64,000 nucleotides of DNA from Plutella xylostella (GCF_932276165.1 NC_063986.1:11668501-11732500); one strand, 5' to 3'; shown: positions 1-38,000, counted from the stretch's first letter. The notes: a model not told the origin generated them from the letters alone. Made by a program: numbers and translations.

Positions 1-170
1 TATCTTGTTTCCTTCTTTAAATCGGTAAGTACGAGTAGTTTTACTTATGTTATTGTTGGTATTTATAAAAACATAATTAAGACCTTTTAAGGATATACTT
101 ATATTGCTTTAAATTTGAAAAGTCTCAGCAGTGGTCCCAATGAATGTTAATCTCCCTTCTCTATCTCCAG

Positions 171-655
171 CGGCATGGCGGGCTGCCTGGGCGTGATGGT
201 GGCGCGGCTGAGCGCGCTGGCCGGTATCAACCTGGCCGGCGCCGCCATGTTCTCCGCCTGCCACGCCACTTTTGGATTCTTTGCTGTCTTCATACTCAGT
301 GAGTGCAGTGATAAGGCAGCGATTGCTAGTGTAGCATCTGTGTATGATAGGTACAGCGTCATGGCGGGCTGCCTGTGGATGCTGCAGTGGAAGCAGTTTT
401 AGAGAAGTAAATTTGTAGAGGATGTAAAATAGATGGATGGAGTGGAGTCAGAGTTTAAAGGTCATAATTATAGTTTAGCTCAGGGGGTTATTGAAAATCG
501 ATATTCCAAAAGATATTGAAAAAAGTACTGCTGATTTTTAAGACATCTTAATAATTTAGTTCAGGTGTAATGTTAACTTTGGCTTTGTTTATGTTACAGG
601 TGGTGCTTTGATGGCCTGCTTCCTACCTTCTGACAATATTTCAAAACTCTTGTAA
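171..655 (+). CDS. SV2-like MFS transporter, 3' end only (gene A, last two coding exons)
   Basis: Two exons are visible: 171-298 (after a pyrimidine-rich CTCCAG acceptor, ended by a GTGAGT donor) and 600-655 (after TTACAG, ending in TAA). Joined, they encode about 60 residues ending in FLPSDNISKLL. This matches the last two membrane helices and short cytoplasmic tail of genes B and C in this window: a helix-loop-helix with an R-LSALAGINLAG stretch and a final ILSGALMACFLP helix. The 128-nt exon has the same length and the same phases (2 in, 1 out) as the penultimate exons of B and C. The family (synaptic vesicle glycoprotein 2-like MFS carriers) moves small solutes across membranes, but the substrate cannot be read here. 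The upstream exons lie left of the window. An AATAAA lies at 743-748. The gene converges with gene B, with 232 bp between stop codons. Confidence 0.75.
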
Positions 656-887
656 AACAATGTGCTATCTTTAAATTGACGAATTTTAAATACACCCTAT
701 TGTATAAAAAATAAGTATATCTCAACAATTAATTTTGTAAAAAATAAAAAAGTATTAAGACAATTACCTAGTTAGTATTTCCTACTCCTGATTCTTACTA
801 ATGTAACTAATACATGGACTGGTAGCGAAACATAATTAATTTATTAATATAAAAATATAATAATAATAATAATTAAACCACAGTTGA
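656..887. other. Convergent intergenic spacer between genes A and B
   Basis: AT-rich 232-bp gap between the stop codons of two tail-to-tail transporter genes. It holds the gene A poly(A) signal (AATAAA at 743-748). On the other strand a candidate AATAAA for gene B lies near 838-843. The two 3' UTRs must be short or overlap. No coding signal is seen. Confidence 0.6.
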
Positions 888-25901
<25,014 letters not shown>

Positions 25902-26004
25902 AACTTACTATTCACAAATAACACTTAAAAACTAAAAATTCACGCTAAAAGTCACTAGAACACTTAAAAGAACTACTAAAACAAACTTAAACACTAGTAT
26001 CACA

Positions 26005-26046
26005 CTAAACTGAAATGTCTAAATTGAAATCAGTTTTTTTTAAATA
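26005..26046 (-). promoter_or_regulatory. Candidate core promoter of gene B
   Basis: On the minus strand a TTTCAGTTTAG initiator-like site (TCAGT at 26013-26009) lies about 30 bp downstream of a TTTAAA TATA-like box (26043-26038). It is about 110 bp upstream of the ATG at 25901. Spacing and motif fit insect core promoters. This is inferred from sequence only. Confidence 0.35.
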
Positions 26047-26049
26047 ATC

Positions 26050-27010
26050 GTGTTCCGAATTTGAATTATCCCATTGAAGGTGTTCGTTGGAGATTAGAAT
26101 TATCGTTCTATTTTTGAGATTTATTTTAATTTGACGCGTCTACGAACTTTCGGCCGCATTTGTGTTGACGCGTGCGGCGTGGCTGGAGGTTGGCCGAGCA
26201 CTGGCCGAGTGCGCACTACTCGGGGCCACTTGTTGGACATTGGCTGATGTTGGCCCACCAGCGTCCACCGTCGTCAACCACTAATTGATAGGGAATTGTT
26301 TAGTCTGTGATGTACTGAGCTGAAGGTATTTCTTCAGCGTTAGTTTTGGTAGTGTTAACGTGTCATACGGGCCGATGTATTGATTTATTGTTGTGTAGAT
26401 GTGATCGCTCAAACGAAACCGTGACTTGAGTGCAATGTTTACAAATAGTCTCTTCTACACTTAATTAATATAATTTATTTTAGAATAGAGAGTTGTGGTC
26501 TCTTTGCCTGTACTAGACGATTATTTAGGCTGGTGATGTAGCAACGGTATTTTTCCTTCAGCAACGATTCCATCGAATTCTACCACAAGCCTTTCCTGTA
26601 TCAGGAGTTGATCATTGTCATTGCATGAAAGCCTTGTATTCGTAAGCTTTTCAAGGAAGTAAACAACAAAAACTCAACTCTACGAATGCATTAGCAGTAA
26701 CTCACAATAACGACGCGCTAAGAGAGGTGTTTTGTCAGAAACAAGCACGTCACTGGCCAATCAGCCACTGAGACTACTTCATTTTGACCAGAAAATCCTT
26801 TCACCATGATGAAAACCACTATCCCGTTCTAGTTTTGGTCATGGTCACACTAAGAGGAGGAATATCAAACTTTATAGCAACATACATACTTATGGGATAC
26901 TAGAGGCCCGTATACATTTGTATAGAAAGTCAGTAACAAAGCAAAGTGTTAGGAACTTTTGCGTCGTGAACCGATGATGTCATCAAGCCCTTGATGACAG
27001 GACTAACATC
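26050..27010. other. Gene B upstream region
   Basis: The intergenic space between the divergent genes B and C starts here. It has a GC-richer block with repeated TTGGCCGAGCAC/TTGGCTGATG-like words at 26190-26260. No ORF. Confidence 0.3.
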
Positions 27011-27013
27011 TAA

Positions 27014-27210
27014 GGCCTTGGTCTCCTATTTACTCCGTAGGTGGCGTCTAGCGTCACGCCGTAGGCCGCGTCACGATGCTCCCTATAGAAATGTACTGAT
27101 GCGGTCTCCCTCACACGCCGACGTTGGCGCGTAGACATAATGAGCATTGTGACGCGGCCTACGGCGGTGACACTTGACGCGACCTACGGAGTAAATAGGA
27201 GACCCGGGCC
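27014..27210. mobile_element. MITE, GGCC-GGTCTCC family, tandem unit 1
   Basis: 197-bp palindromic element. Its GGCCTTGGTCTCCTATTTAC left end pairs inverted with a GTAAATAGGAGACCCGGGCC right end. It is flanked by TAA at 27011-27013 and 27211-27213. The interior carries CGTAGG/CCTACG words that also pair. Confidence 0.85.
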
Positions 27211-27213
27211 TAA

Positions 27214-27421
27214 GGCCCGGGTCTCCTATTTACGCCGTAGGTTGCGTCCAGCGTCACGCCGTAGGCCGCGTCACGATGCTCACTATAGAAATGTACTGAT
27301 GCGGTCTCCCTCACACGCCGACGTTGGCGCGTAGACGCCGTAGGTAGGCCGTAGGACGTTGATCGAAACGTTTACGCCAAAGTCGGACGCCGCATATAGC
27401 ATAAAATAGGAGACCCAGGCC
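27214..27421. mobile_element. MITE, GGCC-GGTCTCC family, tandem unit 2
   Basis: Same family, 208 bp. It follows unit 1 after a single TAA and is followed by TAA at 27422-27424. The right half is diverged (AAAATAGGAGACCCAGGCC). Confidence 0.85.
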
Positions 27422-27424
27422 TAA

Positions 27425-27621
27425 GGCCCGGGTCTCCTATTTACGCCGTAGGTTGCGTCCAGCGTCACGCCGTAGGCCGCGTCACGATGCTCACTATAGA
27501 AATGTACTGATGCGGTCTCCCTCACACGTCGACGTTGGTGTGTAGACGCCGTAGGACGTTGATCGAAACGTTTACGTCAAAGTCGGACGCCGCATAAAAC
27601 ATAAAATAGGAGACCCAGGCC
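27425..27621. mobile_element. MITE, GGCC-GGTCTCC family, tandem unit 3
   Basis: 197 bp, closer to unit 2 than to unit 1, sharing the GATCGAAACGTTTACG interior. It ends at TAA 27622-27624. Confidence 0.85.
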
Positions 27622-27629
27622 TAAACGGC

Positions 27630-29090
27630 CCTCAAACCAGGGCGACCATGGGCAACAGTAGGGTTGAGCTTGGCTCCTTACTGGTCTGACGCAAATCCTC
27701 ACTGCAAATTTGATCAAATACCAGACAGGTGTAGTAGGTACTAATCAAATGATTCCAAACAAGGTGCACCTCACATGATGAGTAACTGAGGTTACGGAAA
27801 TATTGTGTTTTACACTTTTTTGTGCAGACTATATCCGGTTTGAATATTTTGAGGTACTTACTTCATATTTTAAATGCAGTTTGACGACTAAAGTCGACTA
27901 AGACTCTACAATGCAGATTTTATACCGAAGAGTTAAGAAAAACACACAGAAAGGTAACAAAACGCCCGCTGACCAGTACCTAGGTACTTTTACTTCTACA
28001 TGTCGTCCTTATTGTCTACATATAGGTGAAGTAAACACGAGTAACATGACAGTGACTAGTGAGACCCCCTCCCCCTCCCCTCTCTAGCTACACCCCGCAG
28101 GCCGCGGGGAGGGCCGCCCTTGTTTGTCCGGGGTGCGTGGAGGGGGATGTCATTCATTACCAAGGTTAAGTTTTCTACCTGTTGTGTTCGGTTAAATTGA
28201 TTATGTATGTTGTATGGATTATTGATAAAGCAGCCAAAGTTTTTTTTCTTCTGCAGTAAGTTATTTGTTTTATTTAAAATCAAATAATGTATAATACCTA
28301 TCTCTAATAATCAGAATTTGGCAGAATACTCTTGTAAACTAAATAAGAAGCACTATACAATTTTTTTCTGAACAGAACTGAAATAATTTCAGCGTCACCA
28401 CTTTCAGGCTGTAGCTAAATAGTTCATTATTATTGCTTTTATCTTCCGTTCTCCAATAAATTATCTAAGCATTGACGTCACGCTGTAATCGAAACCTAGG
28501 AAGTGCATTAAACAATGCGTGTTGAGAGCCGAGTGTGTGGACTGTGGAGTGTATGGAGTATGTAGTGTATGGAGTGTGGGGTCTGTCCCGCTGAGTCCTA
28601 CTCTTATTTCAACATAAATATTATAACACATTTAGAAATTAATATTCGGCTCTTTTTGGTCTGTAATAGTTTATTAGAGATAACTAGCATAGTATATGTT
28701 TTGTAATGACTGTTTGTAGCCAAAATAAAGAAAATAAATTAAACACCCTGTTGGTGATTGCTGAACATTTTACTAAGTCAATTTGAATGGCAGCCGAATC
28801 TTTTTATAATGAATGGATATATCTAAAACAAGGTAAGTATTTCGTCAAGTGGAGTACATAGGAGTGGAGTGGAATAAAATTATACATACCTAAGTATTTT
28901 ATATCTTAGTTAGGTAGGTATAACACTCCGCGCCGATTTCGGGTAAAAGCCATGAACAGGCAGAGGATTCGACCTAGGTCAATAATGTTGAAGAAAAACC
29001 CTGAAAAATTATCTCCAATGATAAATTATTAGCTAATAATGTAAGCACTTCTAACTTCAATAGCACCAACTTTACCTATTAGCAGTATCG
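27630..29090. other. B-C intergenic DNA
   Basis: No gene is seen. It contains a GC-rich C/G tract near 28066-28145 and short GGAGTGTATGGAGT-type direct repeats near 28540-28580. Confidence 0.35.
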
Positions 29091-29098
29091 TAAACTAA

Positions 29099-29245
29099 CC
29101 CCCTTATTCATAGAGAAGTTACAAAACGTTTTAACTAATAAACTGTTTTGTCCCTCTCTGTCAAAGAACAAATTGTTCTTTGTCGGAGAGGGACAAAACA
29201 GTTTATTAGTTAAAACGTTTTGTAACTTTTCTATGAATAAGGGGG
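29099..29245. mobile_element. Palindromic MITE, CCCCCTTATTCAT family, copy 2
   Basis: 147-bp hairpin element with near-perfect arms from CCCCCTTATTCATAGA at the left to TCTATGAATAAGGGGG at the right. It is flanked by TAA (29096-29098, 29246-29248). Same family as 12293-12418 and better preserved. Confidence 0.88.
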
Positions 29246-29307
29246 TAAGTATATATTTATTTTAATATCCCCATATCTTTCAAGGCGGGAACAGCAATCT
29301 AGGAGTC

Positions 29308-29454
29308 TAAGCCCCTGTTTCCCAATGTCTGGTTAGTCGCTACCTGTCGGATAAAATACATGCTGTCACTGTCTAAAAAATAATAACAGAGAGTGACAGC
29401 ATGTATTTTATCCGTCAGGTAGCCACTAACCAGACATTGTGAAACAGACCCTTA
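29308..29454. mobile_element. Palindromic MITE, CTGTTTCACAATGTCTGG family
   Basis: Inverted-repeat element. The left arm (CTGTTTCCCAATGTCTGG ... ATAAAATACATGCTGTCACT) pairs with the right arm (AGTGACAGCATGTATTTTAT ... CCAGACATTGTGAAACAG). It is about 147 bp with a loop of about 20 bp. It lies only 60 bp from the previous MITE. Confidence 0.82.
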
Positions 29455-29459
29455 GGCTC

Positions 29460-32023
29460 ATTTTGCCGCAAAGGTTTATTCCGAAAACCTAGTTAGTAAA
29501 TAAACAAAACACCCATTCAGTGGTCACGTAGACGAGCCGTGAGCGAGTGTCGGCAATCAGCGGTTGTGGAGCTTCTCCAATCAACATGTACTTCCCAAGA
29601 CGGACTTTGGACCGGGGGGCAGAGTCCAACTCGCATCACGCCATAGGAGGCTGAAGGGTGAAAATACTCGGGCAAAACATGAATACCTGGTTCAAAAAGC
29701 TATATGTAGAAATATGAGAAATGTGACAGGTAATAACTGAACTTTATAACGTCTGAAACGATTTGGTTATTGGAATATGAAACGTAGCCACGAATCTAAA
29801 CTCCAATTTTCAATATTGACCTCTTAAATCCCTCACGAAGATCATTAGTTATAAAATAAACATAATTATAGGTACCAACCTATTTAAAATTATAAACTGT
29901 AAGGTCAATGCTCCGGTGGAGCTAACACTTTCGCACGTTTATTTCAGTTCAGCCGTGAAACTGCTGAAGAGACGGGCTGTCAGCGGCCTGTCATTAGTGG
30001 GGAATGCACCTGGAGGGCCACTCTATATGACCACAAACTAAGTTTCAGAGTGCGAGCCACGACTCTATATTGCACAACAGCTCTCGTTCGTTCGTTTTTC
30101 GTTAGTATAGAGTAAAGTAACCCCCCGGGCGGCTGCAGGAAGCCAGGAAGCGTATTTATAGTTTTGGAATGGACAGGAAAGGGGAATAGACACGTGATAT
30201 ACCGGTCTTGTATGATACGAGTCTTCCAATTTTTCGGAAAAAAAAAACTTAACTGTTAATTCTTGATGGCCATCACAGGCCAGAGATGTACTAGACATGA
30301 GAAGTTTCACGTTAGCGTAGGTAGCTGGCCAGAGCCATTCAGGAGACATTTTAGTATTATTCACAAATGCAGAAATAGGCCTGTGCACAAATTCACAGAT
30401 GCTGGCTGATGATGAGAATTATACATATGCGAAGAAGACCAGATTATACTGTGCATTAAATAAGTGCAGTGAAGTAAGAAATTGTGCAACAGTGCAGTAA
30501 TCAAAACAAAACAATTTTTTATCTTTAAAATAGACGCGCACAAAACACTAGAGAGGAGACAATTTTTTCTTTGTTTTAGGTCAGTATCCTGAACTCAAGG
30601 TCACTCGCGCGATAACAGAGAGTCTTTGCTCTATTCGGTATTACGATACTCTTTTGCATAACACACGTCGCGTCATAATTTTGTGCACTTCTTTGGAATC
30701 GTCTGCATTTGTTGTAATTAATTACTTTTTATTATAATTTAGAATAATTAGGGTGCTCGCAACAAGGTAGCCAGCCCTAGATAACTTGTTATCAATCCAT
30801 TAATAGGAGATATTTATTTATTTCTTTATTGCACACATATAAGAAATAAATATACAAAAGGAGGGCTTAATGCTAAGAGCACAAATATACTTACTCATAT
30901 TTTATGGTCAGTTTCAGTAAATTAGCGTACCAACAATATCTTACATAGGTTTTTTTCAGATTGACCAGCTATCATTTGAATCGTTAGATAGAGTGATAAA
31001 AAAAATCTGCACCTACTGAAACCAATCTGCATCTGCCTCAATCAACTTCATAAGTGATGATACCTATTCCACTTGTTGTCATGCGCCCATTTTATTGGTA
31101 AGTATTTATTTGAAATGTAAATATTGTTTAATTATTTATGTAAAGAGATATCTAGACTAAATAACACTGTTAAATAAATAATAGATATGTACATAGTGGT
31201 GTGAGTAAATGGGATGACTGTTTGTATTGTTAGAGTAAATTGTAGTAATCGCCGATAACTGGTTACGAAACGCCGGTTTCTTAAACGGCCAAAGCGGAAA
31301 CTCGAAGTTACACAAACAATGTCACTGAATGTTGATGAAAGTTTCAGCCAACCGCAACGTGGCAACGTACTACTATAACAGTTAACTGTTACCTGCCTAC
31401 ATTATGATTTTATTGGAAGTAACATAAATGTTGCTTTATCTAGATTTTTTATCGGGATCTACCTATACATATAGTACTACCAAATAAATGAATTAATTCG
31501 TACCTACATAGTTGTTTTAAAAACATAAAAAATACATAAAAGTACTTACTTCTAGAAAAAAAATATTATGCACTTGTATAAAATTTCAGTGTATCAAATA
31601 TTGTAAAATATTATATACTAAAGATACTTAATTACTAAACGTTAACAAAATTGGCAACAATTAATATGGCAATGTTGACACTTATTACGCCAGAAAATCT
31701 CCGAGTCGTTTGTTCAAGACAAACTTGCAAATCCTTCAGCAAACTCCCGCTTCTGTAAACTTAGTCACCGTCGTATATAGCAGAAACACAGCCTGCACTA
31801 TCACAAGGCATCGTACACTCAGTGAGAATGCCAGTAGCCATTGTGATAAAATGGGATAGCAAAGTTTATTACAACGAACTCGATATTCGGATTTCAAATA
31901 AAAAATCAATCAATAACTATTTTGATAAACATCTTTGATGTTCTAGGAATATTTTTTGGCTTTAAAAACATTGATCTCAGGTCGTGGTTAAGTTAAGAAA
32001 TTTGTAGTGATCAGGGTAGCGAG
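29460..32023. other. Gene C upstream region
   Basis: AT-rich intergenic DNA. At 30808-30885 there is a retroposon-like tail (TTTCTTTATTGCACACATA ... GGAGGGCTTAATGCTAAGAGC), also seen at 33325-33415. TATATA at 31774 and TCAGT at 31819 may belong to the gene C promoter, but their 45-bp spacing is not canonical. Confidence 0.35.
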
Positions 32024-35000
32024 ATGGTGGCTCAGGGGTGTGACGCGGAGGCGGCGGCGCGGGGGGGGGACATCCCTCACGACCACCTGTTCAAAGTCAC
32101 CGGCCTGTCGTCCAACAACCTGCAGAAACTTGCCCAAGGTTTGTCAACATTTACTTTAGCATTTGTTTTCATTAGCTACCTGAAGTGACCATGACTATGC
32201 AATTTCTTCGTTGGCAGCAGAGCTCTGGACTGGAAACTACGAACGGGCAAACGTTGTGAATGATGTGTAAATGGCTTCTGGATGTGTACTCATGACTTTT
32301 GGCTATAATTATGAAAAAAATTCACCGATACCACCATAATCTACAACCAATCTTCCTTATCCTCACAATCAGTACATCCTGTACTGTAATAGCCCCACCG
32401 ACTCAGACTTTAAAGAGACGGCGTCAAATTTTCCAATAACACGGGCCGATTCAAAACAAAATATAAAGTGCGTCTGAAACAACGTCTACCGAGACGGTCT
32501 GGATGCGCGCCAACAGCGCGGCGTCAAGAGAACATCTACAAGGGGAAATAAGAACGTACTTACGCTTAAATTCTGTCCCAAATGTGTTAGTAGTGGACGA
32601 TTTAAAGCTACTGGACATACTGAATGTTACATGGAAGTTAATAACCAGCGATGAAAATTTCAAGCATTCATAACGTATCTGAGAGGTTTTCTTCATGCAA
32701 TATCACTTCCTCCACCTTTCATTGTTATTCTGGGATACATCTTGATGGTTATCTTATTAGTTTGCCCTAAGTCCCGCACTTCAACAAGTCCACTTCTCCT
32801 TTCCGCTGCACTCAAGAGTTACAGGAAAATGTCCCGCTAAATCTTTATGGATCACTTTACGATTGTATTTTGAACAAATGAACGGATTGACGTATTTTCA
32901 GTAACTATTATTATGTGGGAATATGTGCTAAACCGTGGATTGCCTTGGATGCAGGTGGCGGTTTTAAGACCAACATAATAACAATTTTGATCACAGTTCT
33001 ATGAATAGAGAACTAACTTATTAGCAGCGTGTCGGTGGAACACTAGAGTTAGTTAAGGATTTAATTTATTGTCAACCTTGATGAAATAATTTTTTATATC
33101 CATTTTTCATCATGGTCTTCAGGATACCTACTTCCAATAACTGTTTCATTACATATCTCAACCAGCTATCCCGCTATGTTTGCCTGTTCGAATATATAAA
33201 TGCTCGTGGTGACATGGACGTGGGCCACCTCTTGGTCAACTTCATCTTAGCGTATATGAAAGTATCTCAGTCGCTGACTTTACCCATGATACAGTTCATA
33301 CGTCACTCAAGGAAGCTCCGTTTATTTAACTCTTTATTTTACAAATATTATAAAATAAAAGTGCTAAGGGTGGACTTAATGCTAAAAGCATTTTCTGCCA
33401 GTCAACCCGCATGAGGTACAGGAAAAATACTTACTTATCTCCTCTCTCAACCCTCAGACGCTGCGCCCGTGGTGTCCGACTTCGAAGCAGCCATCGCGGC
33501 GACGCAGTACGGCCGCTTCAACGTCTTACTCCTGGCCTGCTCCCTCCCTGCCTTCTGGAGCGCCGTGTCGGTCACCAGCTCCGTGTCCTACATCTTCACG
33601 AGGGCCAAGTGCGATATGGATTTGAGCCTGTTGGATATGGGCACGGTTACTGCGATCACGTATGCAGGTTTGTTCAGTTGTGGATCTTGTTAGTGTGTAG
33701 GTGACGAACATTAGAGGTGAAACTTTACAGGGTGCGCTGAAAGTATGAATAATAGAAATGAATGATTCAAGCAAATTATAGTGTAAAAAGTGCTATAAGT
33801 TAATACCTAATAATAATTTAATTATTGTTTCAAATGACCTTTTACTTATATTTATTAGAAATGATCTAGAAGGGGCAAATTCGTGGCAAATCATGACCAA
33901 AATAATCCTTTTAACAAGGTCTTTAAACCCATGATGTTTTATAAATAGGTTGTAAATATAGTAATAATAACGTTGGAAAATTTACTATCACACATGTTGG
34001 TAAACTTCAGCTATTACGGGTGATGTGTAAATCCTTCAGTCTACATCCGAGCGCGATCAGAGATAAAACCAGCTGATAACCTTTCAGCGAACAGTCAACA
34101 GAGAACAATGAATTGGAAATCACAATTTAATGTTTAGCAAATGAGTAAAGCTAATGTTTGCTGTCTGACAGACTGCTGTTCCCAGGTGGTGCAATGCAAG
34201 ATGTTCTAGGTAGTTTGATCAAAAGCTGAAATATTTTGCAATACATCTAATATCTTTTCGCTATTGCATATGAAGAGCAGCCACTCTTAGACAGGTGGTA
34301 GTGGCTGGATGAGGAAAGCCGAGGACAGATTGTTGTATTGTCTTGGGAGATCCCTATTTCCAGCAGTGGTATAATATAGACAGTGATGATAAAGATGACT
34401 CATGAAGAAAATGTATGGAGTACGTACTATCAACTATGTATTGTTACGGGCTGAAGATACGATCCGAAAAACGGTAAACTTGTTAAAGCCACTTTAATAT
34501 CTTTTACCCAGGCATGATAATGTCGGCGATGATCTGGGGCTTCCTGTCTGATACCCTGGGCCGCAGATACATCATGGTGTGGGGGTTCCTGGGTGCAGGG
34601 GTGCTGGAGGTGGCCGCGGCGCTCAGCCAGAGCTTTGCGATGCTGCTGGTCACCAGGTTCTTCTGCGGGTTCTTGTAAGTTGGAAATTGGTTAGCTACTT
34701 CGGTTCTGTTTGGTATATTTGTGGTGATACAGCGCTGCGACAGCTGTACGTGCCATCGCACTCGATGTTTATGATAAGGATGCTGGCTCTGGTAGCCCGC
34801 TTAAGGGGCTTGAGTGAAACTGCCACACTTACTTACAAATATGTATGTTTACTCCATCAAGGATTGAATACGGCATGGTGAGGCACATAAAGAGCAACCA
34901 GTTTCTCTAATAGTAAAGGTTCTCCGTTCCGTCAATTACGGACACAGACAACACTTCCAAATAATGTGTGCAGAATTAGTAAATAATACTACATATCCGC

Positions 35001-38000
35001 GTAGTGGACTAGGCCTTTTAACCCTTTCTTCATTAGAAAAGACCCGTGCCCTAGCAGTGGGGAAGTGATGAGTCGTGATGATGATGATAATAACCCTATC
35101 CTCTCCTCCCAGGTTCAACGGCCCCTTCGCCGTCCTCCTCTCCTACATCGCGGAGCTCCACCGCACAGAGCACCGCGCGCGCGCACTGCTGCTCACCAGC
35201 ATGTTCTACACGCTGGCCAACACCACGCTGCCGCTGCTGGCCTGGGCCTTCCTGACTCATCCGGAGTGGGATGTCGAGCTGTTCGGAGGACAGATCGGTA
35301 AGATGCGCTCGAGAGCTATACTTTTGCCTTTAAAAGTTATCCCGTAGGAATTTCCCGATGAAAAGTAGCCTACACCAAGGTGTCACCTTCCTATCCTCAC
35401 CCACCTAGGATGTCGTACTGTTCGGCGGGCAGATTGGTAAACTAAGTGTTGCTAGCCGACAGACATACTTACCAACATACTGACAAACTTTTGTGTCTAT
35501 AGAGATAATATTAGTATTAGGATTACAAACGATTGTAGGCTAACTGGGGCAAAATCAGTGTAGTACACATAACGACTGTAACGACATCAATGTTTAAAAA
35601 ATAAAGCTTTAAAAATCCTCTCTCATAATATTTTATCGTGAATTTTCAGCCTCGAAAATGAGAACAAAACTGTAAATGTTGGCAGAAATCGTATATTAGC
35701 ACACTTTGTGACATTGCATTCCTGAAATTCTGTATGAAATATATGTATATCGGCAGTAAAATTATGCTGTAAATACAAATCTTTCTTACAAAAAAACATC
35801 AACACATACCGTCTTCTGCCGTCTTAACTTCCCGACAAAAGGAAAGATTTGTACAGATAACTTTACATTTACCCGACTGATCGATCGACTGTCGCTTGTT
35901 TAATATTTACATTAGGCTACACCGAAAAGATCGGGAATAGAATACTTAGGAATAAATTAGAGTGAAACCTTTTTGGTGTATCAAATGTAGTGTTTTTTCA
36001 AACATAATTCCATTTTCGAATTTTAAAAAAAGTAAAAAATAAAAGAGTATTGACCATTTGAATTTGACAAGTCGGTGTAAAAAATGGAGCTTACGCGGGA
36101 ACATTTCCGTGCAATAATTTTTCACAACTTTCGTCGAGGTTTATCTCAAGAACATTGTCTCGCCGAGCTTGTTTCTATTTATAAACTTGAAGCACCAAGT
36201 AAAACGACTATATATCGTTGGTATTCTGAGTTTCGCCGTGGACGTTCCTCTCTTACCACAGTCCCTTCTACTGGTCGGCCAAAAACAGCGGTAACACAAG
36301 ATAACATCGATGCTGTACGCCAGTTAATAAAAGAAGATAGACATGTGACATACGAGCAGATTCGGGCTTCTCTCAGTATTGGTATGACAGCCATTCAAAC
36401 CATTTTAAATGAAGAACTGGGTGTCAAGAAGTTAGTTTCGCGCTGGGTGCCCCACCGTTTGACCGAGGAACAAAAGTCGGCTCGTGTTAATTGGTGTCGA
36501 TCTGCTCTGCAACGGTTCAATGGAGGCAGTTCAAATGCTGTCTACAATATCGTCTCTGGTGATGAATCGTGGATTTATTCATATGAGCCCGAAAGAAAAC
36601 ATCAATCGGCAGTTTGGGTCTTCGAAGGTTAGGTCAAGCCAACAAAAGTTATTCGCTCACGCAGAGTGTCGAAAAAAATGGTCGCTTCGTTTGTATCGAA
36701 AACTGTCCATGTGGCTACGATTCTATTACAAGAACAAAGGACGGTTACTGCTGATTGGTACACAACAGTTTGTTTGCCGGAAGTCGTAAGAGAATTTCGT
36801 AAAACTAACCCGAATCGTCGTATAATCCTTCACCACGATAATGCAAGCTCTCATACCGCTCGCAAAACAAGAACGTTTTTAAATATGGAAAACGTGGAGT
36901 TGATGGACCATCCTCCGTATAGCCCTGATCTGAGCCCCAATGATTATTTTACATTCCCAAGAATTAAAGATATGCTACGTGGTCAACGGTTTAGCGGCCC
37001 AGAAGAGGCGGTCGAAGCCTACAAATCAGCTGTTTTGACAGTATCCACTTCAGACTGGAATTACTGTTTCAATGATTGGTTTAATCGAATGAAAAAGTGC
37101 ATTGAATGTCACGGAGACTACTTTGAAAAACAATAAAAGTAAATAATATTATGATATCTTTGTACTTTTTTCTATTCCCGATCATTTCGGTATCGCCTAT
37201 ATGCCAGTTTCAATTAACTCTATCGATAGCTGATAGTTACTTTCATACAATTTTGACAGAATGTAACTTTTTATGTATCAAAGTTGTATGATAGTAAATA
37301 GTAACTGACAGCTATCGATAAATAGAGTATTGTAACTGGCAGTTATAAAGCATAATAGGTATTTAAAAAGTTGTGGTTATAGTGAGTCATCCTTGTGGAT
37401 TGACTCCTATATGCATAACAGCGTCCTCTTTCCCCAGTGATCCACGCGTGGAACCTCTTCCTGCTAGCCACGGCGCTGATGCCGCTGCTCAGCGGAGCCG
37501 CCTTCGTCTTCCTCCCCGAGAGTCCCAAGTTCCTGATGTCGCGGGGCCGCAACGACGAGGCCATGGCCGTGTTCCGGGGGATCTACAGCATGAACACAGG
37601 CCGGCCTGGTGAGGAGTACCCGGTCAGTTTAACATCAGTGGTCTATCGAAGTTAGGTATATTCTTGAAAATCCATGAAGAAGAAAGAGGACACATTTAAT
37701 AGTAGAGTGAACCAGCCACCTACTGTGGTAACAGATTCACGTAATTTGCTGACTGCCCAGTGTGTGTATGAGGACCACGAGGAGCAGTTGATACGTGCCT
37801 TAAGGAAGCTCCGTTCAAGCACATCTATTAAGAAGTAAAAGAGAATGCACATGAAGAAACAATGCACATTGCGCAGTAGGCTTTAGCTTCTTACCCAGCG
37901 TTCGGGCAAGGCAGAGACAAAAAATATCACAATTTTCAGTTGTCGGTGGCTGCAAACTGCTGCTTTGTCTGAACCCTGTCGTTGGTCTCCCCAGTATGTC

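Noticed and set aside
31774..31823. TATA box plus initiator for gene C
   Set aside because: The spacing from TATATA to TCAGT is about 45 bp, too long for a standard core promoter, so I did not call it.
36484..36789. Alternative-frame ORF bridging the mariner stop
   Set aside because: The two transposase halves are in the same frame; this ORF is in another frame with no transposase motifs.
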